Numbered from the stretch's first letter, positions 36,704 through 48,040 are shown. The stretch: DNA of 64,000 nt from Natronosalvus caseinilyticus (GCF_017357105.1 NZ_CP071596.1:2170001-2234000), one strand, 5' to 3'. A program made the numbers and translations. Notes: a model not told the origin generated them from the sequence alone.

Positions 36704-38476
36704 ATGGCATACGATACGGAGGTACTCGTCGTCGGCGGCGGCTCCACCGGCTGTGGCATCGCCCGAGACCTGGCGATGCGCGGCCTCGAGGTGACGCTCG
36801 TCGAACGAGGAAACCTCACACACGGGACGACCGGGCGGATGCACGGCCTGCTCCACAGCGGGGGCCGCTACGCCGTGTCGGACCAGGCCAGCGCGAAGGA
36901 GTGCATCGAGGAGAACGAGGTCCTCCGCGACATCGCCGGCCACTGCGTCGAGATGACCGGCGGACTGTTCGTCCAGCGACCGGAGGATCCCGACGACTAC
37001 TTCCAGGAAAAACTGCGCGGGTGCAGGGCGTGTGACATCCCCGCACGCGCCCTCTCGGGGCGGGAAGCCCGCGAAATCGAACCCTACCTGGCGAAGGACG
37101 TCGAGCGGGCGATCCAGGTGCCCGACGGTGCGATCGATCCCTTCAGGCTCTGCGTCGCGAACGCGATCGACGCCGAATCTTACGGGGCGCGCGTCGAAAC
37201 CCACGCCGAGGTGATCGACCTCCTCCGCGAGGGCGACGACGTCTACGGCGTCGAGGTTCGCCACGACTCCGGCCCCGGAAAGCGGACTCACCGGGCACCC
37301 GGAACGACCGAGGAGATCACCGCCGAGTACGTCGTCAACGCGACCGGCGCGTGGGCCGGGCAGATCGGCGAGATGGCCGACCTCGAGGTCGCCGTCCGCC
37401 CCTCGAAGGGCGTCATGACCATCATGAACGTCCGCCAGGTCGACACGGTCATCAACCGCTGTCGACCGAAGGGCGACGCCGACATCGTCGTACCCCACGA
37501 GACGACGGCCATCCTCGGCACCACGGACGAGGAAGTCGAAGACCCCGACGACTACCCGGAGGCTGGCTGGGAGGTCGACCTGATGATCGACACCCTCTCG
37601 GAACTGGTGCCGATCCTCTCGGAGGCCCGCACGATCCGCTCGTTCTGGGGGGTTCGACCACTGTACGAACCGCCGGGAACCGGGACCGAAGATCCCACAG
37701 ACATCACCCGGGATTTCTTCCTCCTCGACCACGCCGAGCGCGATGGCGTCTCGGGAATCACCAGCATCGTCGGCGGCAAGTTCACTACCTACCGAATGAT
37801 GGCCGAGCAGATCTCCGATCACGTCTGCGAAAAGCTCGGCCATCGGGCTACCTGCAAAACTGCGAGCGAACCGCTCCCGGGAAGCGAGAACCTCGAGACC
37901 CTCGAGGACGCGATGGACGACTTCGGCCTGCGCTCGCCGATCGCCCGGCGGAGCAAACAGCGCCTCGGGAGTCGTTCACAGGAGGTGCTCGGGACCACCG
38001 ACCCGAACCCGGTCGTCTGCAACTGCGAGGGGGTCACGCGAGCCGAGATCCAGGACGCCATCGAGCAGTCCGGCTCGGACCTGAACGCCGTGCGTATCCG
38101 GACCCGGGCGTCGATGGGCAACTGCCAGGGCGGCTTCTGCTGTCACGTCATGGCAAACGAGCTCCACCCCGAGTACGACGAGCCGACGGCACGAGCCGCC
38201 TACGACGAACTCTTCCAGGAGCGCTGGAAGGGCGAACGCCACGCCCTCTGGGGCGAACAGCTCTCCCAGGCGATGCTCACCTACGCGCTCCACGCGACGA
38301 CGTTCAACGCTGACGGCGATCCGGCTCGAGTCGATGGCGACCAGTCTGTCGACTTCGGCGCGTTCGACCGCGGACGGCCGGACTCGGCTCGAGGGGCCAC
38401 CGGCGGCGTAGTGACTGACGGCGGTCCTCGAGACTTCCAGCGGCGCGGCGAAGACCCGGACGGAGGTGATCGCTGA
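36704..38476 (+). CDS. glpA: Anaerobic-type glycerol-3-phosphate dehydrogenase subunit A
   Basis: This is a protein of about 590 residues. The N-terminal FAD domain has [20 protein letters not shown], followed by [15 protein letters not shown] and other GlpA/GlpD segments, and oxidises glycerol 3-phosphate to dihydroxyacetone phosphate. The C-terminal region carries a BFD-like [2Fe-2S] domain with [13 protein letters not shown] and [14 protein letters not shown] four codons upstream (36692) is possible, but the ATG is preferred. It is followed by glpB after one base, with GGAGGTGAT just inside its end as the ribosome site for glpB. Confidence 0.95.
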   Translation: MAYDTEVLVVGGGSTGCGIARDLAMRGLEVTLVERGNLTHGTTGRMHGLLHSGGRYAVSDQASAKECIEENEVLRDIAGHCVEMTGGLFVQRPEDPDDYFQEKLRGCRACDIPARALSGREAREIEPYLAKDVERAIQVPDGAIDPFRLCVANAIDAESYGARVETHAEVIDLLREGDDVYGVEVRHDSGPGKRTHRAPGTTEEITAEYVVNATGAWAGQIGEMADLEVAVRPSKGVMTIMNVRQVDTVINRCRPKGDADIVVPHETTAILGTTDEEVEDPDDYPEAGWEVDLMIDTLSELVPILSEARTIRSFWGVRPLYEPPGTGTEDPTDITRDFFLLDHAERDGVSGITSIVGGKFTTYRMMAEQISDHVCEKLGHRATCKTASEPLPGSENLETLEDAMDDFGLRSPIARRSKQRLGSRSQEVLGTTDPNPVVCNCEGVTRAEIQDAIEQSGSDLNAVRIRTRASMGNCQGGFCCHVMANELHPEYDEPTARAAYDELFQERWKGERHALWGEQLSQAMLTYALHATTFNADGDPARVDGDQSVDFGAFDRGRPDSARGATGGVVTDGGPRDFQRRGEDPDGGDR

Positions 38477-38477
38477 G

Positions 38478-39788
38478 ATGGCTATCACCGACGACGTGCT
38501 CGTCATCGGGGGCGGACTCGCCGGCGCCACGGCAGCCCTCGCCGCGGCCGAACGGGGCGTCCAGGTTCGCCTGCTCACCTACAAGCAGAGCACGCTTCGA
38601 CACGCTAGCGGGCTCATCGACGTGCTCGGGTACGCGCCTAGTGGAAAGGGACCACTCGCCGACCCCTTCGACACACTCGAGACACTCCCGGAGGGCCACC
38701 CCTACGAGCGCGTGGGTAGCGATGCGGTTCGCGAGGCGCTGCTCTTCTTCGACGCGATCGTCGGGGATGCCTACGCGGGCGAGCACACGGACGCCAACGC
38801 GCTTGTCCCTACCTCGAGCGGCGCGATCAAGCCCACCGCCCGCTACCCCGCCGGTGTCGCGCCCGGGCTCGCGAGCGATCCGCGAGAGACGCTGCTCGTC
38901 GGCTTCGAAACCCTCCCCGAGTTCGACGCCCCGCTCGCTGCGGCCCACCTCGAAGAGACGGGCGCTCCGTTCGAGGCTCGCGGCGTCACCCTCTCGTTCC
39001 CGGGCATCCGGCGCGACGACGCGAAGGTGACCCGGTACGCACACCTGCTCGACCGCGACGAGACCGTCGACGTCGGCCGGGGCGAGACGTCCGCGCGCGC
39101 CGCGCTAGCCGCAATCGTTCGCGATCAACTCGAGGGCGAGTCCCGCGTGGGCTTCCCGCCGATTCTCGGCGACGACAATCACGCGACCGTCCGCCGGGAC
39201 CTTGAGGAGCGCCTCGGCGTCGACGTGTTCGAGGTGCCCTCGGGGCCACCGAGCCTGCCCGGAATGCGCCTCGAGGATCGCCTGTACGACGCGCTCGATG
39301 ACACCGGCGTTCGGGTCACGACGGGGGTCCCGGTGGTCGACTACGAGGGGGCGGACAATGGTCGCAGCGGCGCCTCGAGCACGAAGCGAATCGAACACGT
39401 CCTCGTCGACCGCAAGGGCCGAGATGTCCCCTACCGCGCCGACGAGTACGTTCTCGCCACCGGCGGTCTCGTCGGCAAGGGGGTTCGATCCGAGCGCGAG
39501 CGGGTCTTCGAACCCATCTTCGACTGCCACGTCGAGGCGTCACCGGATCGCTACGACTGGTTCGACGGCGACGCCTTCGGCGACCACCCGTTCGCCCGAT
39601 TCGGCGTGACCGTCGACCGCGAGTTACGCCCGCTCGATACCGAGGGCGACCTCGAATTCGCGAACCTGCGGGCGGCCGGTGCCGTCCTCTCGGGCTACGA
39701 CTTCGCCGCCGAGAAGTCCGGTAGCGGCGTCTCGCTCGCGACGGGGTTCGTCGCGGGCGACCGGGCCGGATCGGAGGTGCGCGGATGA
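38478..39788 (+). CDS. glpB: Anaerobic-type glycerol-3-phosphate dehydrogenase subunit B
   Basis: This 436-residue flavoprotein subunit has the dinucleotide-binding start DDVLVIGGGLAGATAALAAAE and HASGLIDVLGY, both characteristic of GlpB, and a C-terminal GSGVSLATGFVAGDRAG. It receives electrons from GlpA and passes them to GlpC at the membrane. The ATG at 38478 is preceded by GGAGGTGAT. Its stop overlaps the start of a small frame (ATGA) that fills the gap to glpC. Confidence 0.93.
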   Translation: MAITDDVLVIGGGLAGATAALAAAERGVQVRLLTYKQSTLRHASGLIDVLGYAPSGKGPLADPFDTLETLPEGHPYERVGSDAVREALLFFDAIVGDAYAGEHTDANALVPTSSGAIKPTARYPAGVAPGLASDPRETLLVGFETLPEFDAPLAAAHLEETGAPFEARGVTLSFPGIRRDDAKVTRYAHLLDRDETVDVGRGETSARAALAAIVRDQLEGESRVGFPPILGDDNHATVRRDLEERLGVDVFEVPSGPPSLPGMRLEDRLYDALDDTGVRVTTGVPVVDYEGADNGRSGASSTKRIEHVLVDRKGRDVPYRADEYVLATGGLVGKGVRSERERVFEPIFDCHVEASPDRYDWFDGDAFGDHPFARFGVTVDRELRPLDTEGDLEFANLRAAGAVLSGYDFAAEKSGSGVSLATGFVAGDRAGSEVRG

Positions 39789-40018
39789 GTCGAGCGATTC
39801 GTTCGCGTGCTAGTCCGGACGCGCTGCACGGGCTGGACGCGGCCTCGAGTGGCCTCTCGAGTGTGACCTCGAACAGTGCGTGCGAGAGTCAGCGACCGAA
39901 TCGACGTTCGACCGAGACCTGCGGCGGAAGCGGTTTTCAGACCCAGGCTCAGAACCAGACCCTGGCACACATTCAGCGACAGACCCAGATCCAGATTCAC
40001 ATGACGGTGATTCAATGA
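39785..40018 (+). CDS. Questionable 77-codon gene between glpB and glpC
   Basis: This frame begins with the ATG that overlaps the glpB stop and ends with a TGA overlapping the glpC ATG, so it joins the two by ATGA overlaps on both sides. Codons in the second half have high GC at third positions. The product is basic and Gln-rich at the end (QTQAQNQ, QRQTQIQIH), which is unusual in a haloarchaeon. The competing reading is an acidic in-frame extension of GlpC rich in Asp-Pro. Either the frame is real, or it serves to keep ribosomes moving, or it is chance. Confidence 0.3.
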   Translation: MSRAIRSRASPDALHGLDAASSGLSSVTSNSACESQRPNRRSTETCGGSGFQTQAQNQTLAHIQRQTQIQIHMTVIQ

Positions 40019-41457
40019 GCGACGCAACGCGACCGACCGACGACCACGTCCCGGGCGACGACGAGTTCGACCCCATCGAGGTCTTTCCGGAGGCCGACGA
40101 GATGGACCTCCGACCGGGCGCGGACAACTGCTACAAGTGCTCGACGTGCGACACCAACTGCCCGGTCGCCGAGGTCGACGACGAGTTCCCCGGACCGAAG
40201 TTCCAGGGACCGGAGCAGTGGCGGCTGAAACGCCAGTCTGACCACGACGTCGACGACTCGATCATGAAGTGTTCGAACTGCATGCGCTGTGACCACGCCT
40301 GTCCCTCGGAAGTGCCGCTCTCTCAGATGCACAACAGCGCTCGCGGGGAGTACGTCGACGAGCGGATGAGCAAGCGATCGCTCGAGTACTGGCGAAACCG
40401 GCTGCTCTCGAACTACCGGCTGATGGCCCACCTCGGAAGCAAGGTCCCCCGGTTGACGAACTTCGTGATGGGGCTCACGCTCACCAGCGTGTTCAACGAG
40501 AAGGTCCTCGGCATTACGAGCGAACGCGAGTTCCCCGAGTTCGCGACCGAAACCTTCCGGGAGTGGTGGCGAGCACGGGGCGGGAGCGACGCCTCGAGAG
40601 AACGAGCACAGGCGGCTCGGGAGGAACGCGGCGAGTCCGGCGCCGAAAAGCGGGTAGCCTACTTCCACGGCTGCTACTCGAACTACAACACGCCCGAGGT
40701 CGGCAAGGCGCTCGTGCGGGTGTACGAACACTTCGGTTACGAAGTCGTGGTACCCGAGCAGCGCTGTTCGGGGACGCCGATGTTCGCGAACGGCATGCTC
40801 GACGACGCCCGTCGGGCCGCCGACACCAACGTTTCCGAACTCGCGGCCGCCATCGAGGACGGCGCCGACGTGATCGCCTCCTGCACCTCGTGTTCGATGT
40901 CCCTTCGCCAGGAGTACCCCGAACTGTTCGACATCGACGGCGTCGACGACGTCTCGAGCAACACCTGGGAGGGCCTGGAGTACCTCCGCGTTCACGAGGA
41001 CCTCGAGGGCGAACTCGAAGGGACACGTGCTGACGTGCCAAACCTGGCCTACCACGTGCCGTGTCACGCCCGAAATCAGGGGCTGGACGGGCAGGCCATC
41101 GAGGTGCTGACGACCATCGATGGCGTCGAGGCCCAGGACGTGGGCGAGTCCTGTTCCGGAATTTCGGGCACCTACGGCTGGAAGGAAGAGCACTACGAGA
41201 CCTCGATGCAGATCGGCGAGGAGATGTTCGAGCACATGGAGCGCGCCGACGGCGACACCGGCCTCACCGAGTGTCCGACCTGTGCGATGCAGATGGAACA
41301 CGGGACCGGATACGAGATCAAACACCCACTCGAGGTGCTCGAAGCGGCGCTCGTTCCGAACTCTCCAGGGACCGAGCGAGCGGCGACGGACGGTGGCATC
41401 GACGAGACGGTCGGACCGAACCGCGAAGGCCAGGACGAGCCGTTCGGGGCGAACTGA
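40015..41457 (+). CDS. glpC: Anaerobic-type glycerol-3-phosphate dehydrogenase subunit C
   Basis: This protein of about 480 residues links GlpAB to the membrane quinone pool. The N-terminus has two [4Fe-4S] ferredoxin motifs, CYKCSTCDTNCP and CSNCMRCDHACP. Two CCG domains follow with PEQRCSGTPMFANG, ASCTSCSMSLRQEYPE, HVPCHARNQG, ESCSGISGTYG and CPTCAMQMEHG. The frame is open upstream to 39880, but MSDATRPTDD is the natural start. The TGA stop overlaps the ATG of the Orc-like gene by one base, so that gene belongs to the same operon. Confidence 0.94.
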   Translation: MSDATRPTDDHVPGDDEFDPIEVFPEADEMDLRPGADNCYKCSTCDTNCPVAEVDDEFPGPKFQGPEQWRLKRQSDHDVDDSIMKCSNCMRCDHACPSEVPLSQMHNSARGEYVDERMSKRSLEYWRNRLLSNYRLMAHLGSKVPRLTNFVMGLTLTSVFNEKVLGITSEREFPEFATETFREWWRARGGSDASRERAQAAREERGESGAEKRVAYFHGCYSNYNTPEVGKALVRVYEHFGYEVVVPEQRCSGTPMFANGMLDDARRAADTNVSELAAAIEDGADVIASCTSCSMSLRQEYPELFDIDGVDDVSSNTWEGLEYLRVHEDLEGELEGTRADVPNLAYHVPCHARNQGLDGQAIEVLTTIDGVEAQDVGESCSGISGTYGWKEEHYETSMQIGEEMFEHMERADGDTGLTECPTCAMQMEHGTGYEIKHPLEVLEAALVPNSPGTERAATDGGIDETVGPNREGQDEPFGAN

Positions 41458-42635
41458 TGGACCTCGCGGAACGAATCGCTCGTCGGCGAACCGCCCAGCC
41501 ACATTCGGGGTTCGTCCTCGATCGGGAGGTGCTGAGCCCCACCGTCCACCGCAGCGAACCCGTCGGCCGCGGCTCGACCCTCGAGGCGCTCCTCGACGCG
41601 GTTGAACCCGCCTTCAGCGACGGTCTGCCGGAACCGTTCGCGGTCGTCGGGCCAGCCGGGGCCGGAACCTCGGCCGTGATCACTGCGCTCTTCGCCGCGC
41701 TGGCAGCGGAGTTGGGCGACTCGAGACGACCGATCGGGACGACGACGCGCGCCGGCAGCGACCAGCGGGCGATCCGGTTCGTCTACGTCGACGCCCGGCG
41801 GACGACCAGCGCGTTCGCCTTCTATCGGGCCGTTCTCTCGTCGCTCTCGACGGATTCCGTTCCGACCAGCGGCGTCGGCACGGACGACCTTCGCGACCGA
41901 CTCGCCACGCGACTCACCCGGCCCGACCGCCGAGCGATGATCGCCGTCGACCACCACGACGAGCCGGAAACGATCGACGTATCGCGGGTTCGGGAGTTGC
42001 TCGAGGCGGTCGAGGAGAGCACGACGGTCGTCCCGGTCGGGCGGCGAACGCCCGCCGGGTGGGACGAGTCCGTCGTCGAGGTCCCGGCCTACCGCCAGCA
42101 CGAACTCGTCGACGTGGTGACCGAGCGAACCGCCGTGGGACTGGCCGCTGGCACGCTCGACCACCAGGCAGTGCGGTCGCTGGCGGAGTGGGCCGACGGC
42201 AACGCTCACGACGCGCTGGCGGCGGTGTTCGGCGCCGCGTACCTGGCGACGGAGGCGGGCGCCGAAGCGATCGACGACCGCCACCTCGAGGCCGCGAAGG
42301 CGGACGTGCCGGGCGGCGGCGTCCACGTCGACCGGGCGCTGGCCCTGCCGGAATCGCGCCAGCGCGTGCTCGTCGCGCTGATCCAGGTGTGTGACGACGA
42401 GGGCGACCGTCGATCGATTCGGACCCTCGCGGACGACGTCGCTCGCTCGTCGTCGCTAACGAGTGGGACCGTCAAGCGGTTTCTGTACGAACTGGCCGAC
42501 AGAGGACTGCTCGAGCGGGTGTCGATCGACGAGGCGGTCGGGAGCGAAGGAGGGAGTGGGGGTCGTCGCCCGAGCACGCTCGAGCCGCGATTCCCGACGA
42601 TTGCGTTCCAGGCGTTGACGGCGGCTCAGGAGTGA
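41457..42635 (+). CDS. Orc1/Cdc6-like protein with degenerate P-loop, coupled to glpC
   Basis: This 392-residue paralogue of the protein at 11687 shares its layout: a segment like LLDAVEPAF before the P-loop, FVYVDAR, AVDHHDEPE and a C-terminal winged helix (SLTSGTVKRFLYELADRGLLERV). The P-loop reads GPAGAGTS (residues 65-72) with Thr71 in place of the essential lysine. The sensor-2 region reads NAHDAL without arginine. ATP hydrolysis is therefore unlikely. The start overlaps the glpC stop (TGATG). A DNA-binding regulator made from an initiator-like protein is one possibility; this is inference. Confidence 0.75.
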   Translation: MDLAERIARRRTAQPHSGFVLDREVLSPTVHRSEPVGRGSTLEALLDAVEPAFSDGLPEPFAVVGPAGAGTSAVITALFAALAAELGDSRRPIGTTTRAGSDQRAIRFVYVDARRTTSAFAFYRAVLSSLSTDSVPTSGVGTDDLRDRLATRLTRPDRRAMIAVDHHDEPETIDVSRVRELLEAVEESTTVVPVGRRTPAGWDESVVEVPAYRQHELVDVVTERTAVGLAAGTLDHQAVRSLAEWADGNAHDALAAVFGAAYLATEAGAEAIDDRHLEAAKADVPGGGVHVDRALALPESRQRVLVALIQVCDDEGDRRSIRTLADDVARSSSLTSGTVKRFLYELADRGLLERVSIDEAVGSEGGSGGRRPSTLEPRFPTIAFQALTAAQE

Positions 42636-42777
42636 CCGGAACGCTCGAACTGTAAACGATTCCGCAGTCTAATACCGAGACGGCGAGCGGTTCGACCACA
42701 ATTTGAAACAGTTTCGTGACACGAAATCGAGGTCTATGAACCCGATAGTAGTATGACTGGTTCGATTTTCGACCAGT

Positions 42778-44409
42778 ATGCCACGGTGGAACCGCCGTAC
42801 GGTACTCGCGGGTTGTACAGCACTCACTACTTCGAGCGTTCTCGCGGCGATCGGTTCGACGGTCGCCCAGGAGTCGGATTCGGACTCGGCGAACGAATCG
42901 GAGTCGGACGATGATCCCGCCTCTGGCGACGACGCTGACGACCAGCCCTCGAGCACGGCCGCGATTGGTGACCCGAACGGCTGGTCTTCGGCCCGCGGGA
43001 ACGCCGCGAACTCGCGCTACCTGCCCCTCGAGGGATCGTTCCCGAAACCGGGAACCGTCGTCTGGCGACACGAAATTTCGCACGCGTCCGCGTACCACGG
43101 TGATTCCGTTGCCGTCGTCGACGGTCGCGTCTACGTACTGACCGGGCGCGAAACGAGCTCGATTCCCTACTACAAAACCGAACTCCGCGCGCTCGACGCC
43201 GAGACCGGCGACATCGAGTGGCAGGTCGACGTCGAGGCGCAGTACCGACCGACGGTACTCGAGGACACCCTCTATCTCGGCGGCGAGGGGAAGGTCACCG
43301 CGTTCGACACCGCTGACGGATCGGTTCGGTGGCAGCGAACGTTCGACACCGACGAGTGGCTCGCCAGCCCGTCGGCCGTCGACGGGTCGGTGTACGTGGT
43401 CGCCGGGGGAACGTGCTACGCGCTCGACGCCGCCGACGGATCGGTTCGATGGGGGCGCGAGGCGGTCGACGTGGAACCGCAGTACGACGAAGCGGACGAC
43501 CCCATCCGGTCATCGTTCGCTCACGAAACGACCGCCGTCGCTGGCAATTCCCTCTACGCGATCACGGACCGTTTCTCGTCCGACGCCGAGGGTTACGACG
43601 GCGGTATCGCCGCACTCGACCCGGAGACCGGCGAGACCCAGTGGGCCGTCGCGCCGGAGGACGGGGCCTCCTACAGCCTGCTGGCTACGGACGACATCGT
43701 CTTTGCTCAAGAATCTGCCGGCGACACGGCGTACGGCTACATCCTCGATGCCGACACCGGTGCGTTCGTGGGCGAATCCGAACTCACGAGGGCGGCGACG
43801 GCCGACGTTCGGGTCGTACACGATACGAGCTTCCCCGGCGGCGGGAAGCTGACCGTCACCTCCCCGGACTCCGGACCACGCTGGAGCGCCGACAGCGTCG
43901 GTTTCCAGGCCCCGCTCATCGCGAGGGAGACGCTGATGGCCGTTCGCGGAGATGGAATCGTCGGCTTCGACCTCGAAACTGGCGACGTCGAGTGGGAGTA
44001 CCAGGTCGATCCAGCGTTTCAGGGATTCGCCGCCGTCGACGAGGGCACGATCTACGCGCGGTTCGACGACGAGATCGTGGCGTTGCGCCCGGGCGAGGAC
44101 GACCCGGACGACGGCGACGAAATGGACCTCGACCTCGAGGTGTGCGCTCCCCCCTGCGGCCACGTGAACGGAACCATTCCCTTCGAGGTCTCCGTGGAAA
44201 ACCGGGGCGACACCGGTGTCGAAACGACGATCGAGCTCGCCGTCAGCGACGTCGACCGTTCGACGCCGATCGACCTGGACGGCGGCGATGGTCACGAGAC
44301 GACTTTCACGGTCGGGGGCGACGAAATCGGCGAAGGCGATCACGAGTGGATCGTCACCGTCGGCGAGATGACCGAAACGGGGACCATCGAGATCAAATCT
44401 GATCGGTAA
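42778..44409 (+). CDS. Exported PQQ-type beta-propeller repeat protein
   Basis: This 543-residue protein has a Tat-like signal (WNRRTVLAGC, then a hydrophobic stretch to about residue 30) and an acidic Ser/Asp-rich linker to about residue 65. Repeats of the PQQ/PilQ-like propeller follow: LRALDAETGDIEWQ, VTAFDTADGSVRWQ, CYALDAADGSVRWG, IAALDPETGETQWA and VGFDLETGDVEWEY. The last 110 residues (VCAPPCGHVNGTIPFEVSVENRG) form a CARDB-like domain. It is probably cell-surface; a ligand or enzyme activity is not evident. The cysteine in LAGC lies early in the signal and may or may not act as a lipobox. Confidence 0.85.
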   Translation: MPRWNRRTVLAGCTALTTSSVLAAIGSTVAQESDSDSANESESDDDPASGDDADDQPSSTAAIGDPNGWSSARGNAANSRYLPLEGSFPKPGTVVWRHEISHASAYHGDSVAVVDGRVYVLTGRETSSIPYYKTELRALDAETGDIEWQVDVEAQYRPTVLEDTLYLGGEGKVTAFDTADGSVRWQRTFDTDEWLASPSAVDGSVYVVAGGTCYALDAADGSVRWGREAVDVEPQYDEADDPIRSSFAHETTAVAGNSLYAITDRFSSDAEGYDGGIAALDPETGETQWAVAPEDGASYSLLATDDIVFAQESAGDTAYGYILDADTGAFVGESELTRAATADVRVVHDTSFPGGGKLTVTSPDSGPRWSADSVGFQAPLIARETLMAVRGDGIVGFDLETGDVEWEYQVDPAFQGFAAVDEGTIYARFDDEIVALRPGEDDPDDGDEMDLDLEVCAPPCGHVNGTIPFEVSVENRGDTGVETTIELAVSDVDRSTPIDLDGGDGHETTFTVGGDEIGEGDHEWIVTVGEMTETGTIEIKSDR

Positions 44410-44567
44410 GTCGGTTACGCCTCCCGCTGTGTTCGCGCGTACACCGCTCGGCGTCGATGTCGCCAACAATCGATTCGGCGAGTCGGCGCCCGTCAACGTA
44501 CCGAGGGCTGCGTAACGGCGACCAGTCACCCGATTCTCGGCCCCCTCTTCGAGCCGTTCCGCCGGGG

Positions 44568-45444
<877 letters not shown>

Positions 45445-45452
<8 letters not shown>

Positions 45453-46317
45453 AGAACACCCCCCAGAGTCCGCCCATCGTCAGCGCCATGCCGACGACCG
45501 TGTTGATCGCCGGGAACCACCAGTAGGCTCGGGAGACGGCCACGCTCGAGGTCGCTACGCCGAGGACGAAGAGCGGGTAGATGCCGAGCAACAGTCCCAG
45601 GCGGTAGTCGAGCGCCCCGAAGGCAAGCGAGGCGGCGAGCCAGCAAGCGGCGCAGTACGCGTACGTGCGCCGTTTCCCCAGCACGGTCGCAGTCGTCCGA
45701 ATCCCAGCCCGGCGGTCGGGTTCGATGTCGGGAACGGCCGAGAACGTGTGCATACCCATCGCCCAGAGCCAGGTGCCGACCAGCGCGAGTAGCGGCGGCT
45801 GAGAGCCGGAGATGGCGGCGTAGGCGGCCGCACCGGGTGCGATGTAGAGCCCGTTCGAGACCGAATCGAGCACCGGCGTCGTCTTGAACCGGAGCGGCGG
45901 CGCGCTGTAGCCCGCACCCAGCAGGAGGAACACGGCGATCCAGGGCCACGACGGCGCTGGAAGCCACGGGAACAGGACCAGTGGGACGAGCGCACAGGCG
46001 ACGACGGCAGCGGGAACGAATCGCTGTCCCTCGTAGCGCGCTTCGCGACCCTCCTTCTTCGGATTCTCGGCGTCGATCTCCCGGTCGTACACGTCGTTGA
46101 TTCCGTACAGGAAGACGTTCGCCGGGACCAGGAAGTACGCGAACAGGACGAGCGCGGTGAGCGACAGCAGGTCCCCGACGCTCTCGGCGGCGTAAGCGAT
46201 CCCCACCAGCACCGGCCCGGCGAGATACAGCCAGAACCGGGGTCGAGACAGCGTCACCAGGTACGCGATCGGGTCGAGGAGCGGGCGCTCGCTCGAGGGG
46301 CGTCGGTTGGCGGTCAC
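45445..46317 (-). CDS. lyeJ: Lycopene elongase/hydratase
   Basis: This 290-residue UbiA-family membrane prenyltransferase has the two aspartate-rich motifs NDVYDREID (first) and DIEPDRRAG (second) that bind the prenyl diphosphate. It extends lycopene at both ends with C5 units to start the C50 pathway. About eight to nine hydrophobic segments are visible. It lies between crtD upstream (125 bases) and cruF downstream (overlapping), the usual haloarchaeal grouping. Confidence 0.92.
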
Positions 46318-46442
46318 GGTCGCTCACCGGGGAACGATTCCCTCGCTGGCAACGGCGCCGTCGCCACCGAGTGACAGTGTCGGTTCACCACGGTCTGGCT
46401 TCGGATCTGGGAGTCGGTCGGTGCCATGGTGGTCGCCTCGAG

Positions 46443-47951
46443 TCAGCTACCAGCGCCGTCAGCGCCGTCAGTACCGAAATCCTCGAGCACCTTCTCGGCC
46501 GTGAGTTCGCCGCTGATGAGACACATCGGAACGCCGATGCCAGGCGTGGTGTACGACCCGGTGAAGTAGAGGCCATCGACTTCCTTCGAGCGGTGTGGCG
46601 GCCGAAAGAGGGACGTCTGTCGAAGGGTGTGGGCCATCCCCAGCGCAGTGCCCGCGAAGCTGTTGTACCGGTCGGCGAAGTCCTCAACGCTGAACGTCTC
46701 CTCGAGGACGATCCGATCGCGAAGGTCGGTACCGGTGTGCTCGGCGATGTCCGCGAGGATGCGGTCGCGGTACTCCTCCCGGATCTCGGGGGTGTCCTCG
46801 AGGCCTGGCGCGATCGGAACGAGCACGAACAGGTTGCTGTGGCCCGCGGGAGCGACGGTCTCGTCGGTCTCGGAGGGGACACAGAGGTAGTAGGCGGGGT
46901 CGTCCGGCCAGGCGGGCTCGTCGAAGATCTGTTCGAAGTGGTGCTCCCAGTCCGTCGGGAGCACGAGGGTGTGATGGGCGAGGTCCGGCACGTCACCCTC
47001 CACACCGAGGTAGCACAAAAACGCGGAGGGGGCGTAGGTGCGCGACGCCCAGTAGTCGGCGTCGTAGCCGCGCTTCTCGGGCGGGAGCAGGTCCTGTTCC
47101 GTGTGGGCGTAGTCGGCGTTGCTGACCACCAGGTCCGCCTCGAGGGGCCCCTTCGGGGTTTCGACGCAGAACGCCCCCTCGCGGCCCTTGATCTCGGTCG
47201 CGGGCCGGTTCGTCTCGTAGGTGACGCCGAGTTCGCGCCCGAGGTCGGCGATGCCGTCGATGACCCCGCCGATACCGCCTTCGGGGTACCAGACGCCGAG
47301 GTTGAAGTCGACGTGGCTCATCAAATTGTACAGCGCGGGGGTGTTTCGCGGCGATCCGCCGAGGAAGACGAGAGTGTACTGCATTATCTGCTGGAGCTTC
47401 GGGTGGTCGAAGTAGTTCTCGACGTGACCCTGCATCGACCCCAGCAACGAGAGGCCGCGGGCCTGGCGGGCCACGTCGAGGTCGAGATAGTCGCGCAGGC
47501 GCTCGCGGTCCTCGTAGACGAAGTGTTCCATCCCGACCTCGTAGTTCTCCCTCGATTTCTCGAGGTAGCGCTCTAACGCCTCGCCGGCGCCATCTTCGTA
47601 GGATTCGAACACCGCTTTGGTCCGCTCGAGGTCGCGCGTGACGTCCACCCGGTCTCCGTCCTTGAAGAAGATTCGGTAGTGCGGATCGAGGTGCGTGAGG
47701 TCGTAGTAGTCGCTCGGCGAGCGGTCGAACGTCGCGAAGAACCGCTCGAACACGTCCGGCATGAGGTACCAGGACGGCCCCATGTCGAAGCGAAAGCCGT
47801 CTTTCTCGAGGCGGCTGGCCCGGCCCCCGAGTTGCTCGTTCTTCTCGATGACTCGCACCTCGGCCCCGGCGTCCGCGAGGTAGCACGCCGTCGACAGCCC
47901 GCCGATCCCGGCCCCGATCACGACGACCGACTCTCCCGCGAGCGAGTGCAT
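46443..47951 (-). CDS. crtD: Carotenoid 3,4-desaturase
   Basis: This 502-residue CrtI-family FAD desaturase has VVVIGAGIGGLSTACYLADAG at the N-terminus, NEQLGGRAS and FDMGPSWYLMPDVF, and a C-terminal FTGSYTTPGIGVPMCLISGE typical of the group. Its place next to lyeJ and cruF points to the 3,4-desaturation in bacterioruberin synthesis rather than phytoene desaturation. It acts at the membrane. It is the first gene of the cluster, transcribed leftward. Confidence 0.9.
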   Translation of the reverse strand: MHSLAGESVVVIGAGIGGLSTACYLADAGAEVRVIEKNEQLGGRASRLEKDGFRFDMGPSWYLMPDVFERFFATFDRSPSDYYDLTHLDPHYRIFFKDGDRVDVTRDLERTKAVFESYEDGAGEALERYLEKSRENYEVGMEHFVYEDRERLRDYLDLDVARQARGLSLLGSMQGHVENYFDHPKLQQIMQYTLVFLGGSPRNTPALYNLMSHVDFNLGVWYPEGGIGGVIDGIADLGRELGVTYETNRPATEIKGREGAFCVETPKGPLEADLVVSNADYAHTEQDLLPPEKRGYDADYWASRTYAPSAFLCYLGVEGDVPDLAHHTLVLPTDWEHHFEQIFDEPAWPDDPAYYLCVPSETDETVAPAGHSNLFVLVPIAPGLEDTPEIREEYRDRILADIAEHTGTDLRDRIVLEETFSVEDFADRYNSFAGTALGMAHTLRQTSLFRPPHRSKEVDGLYFTGSYTTPGIGVPMCLISGELTAEKVLEDFGTDGADGAGS

Positions 47952-48040
47952 GGTCCCAACGTAGTGTTGGATCGGTGATAAACGTGTGCCTCCCTACGTA
48001 GGTATCGCTCGCGAAGGGGGTCTCTCATCGCCGGTTGATG

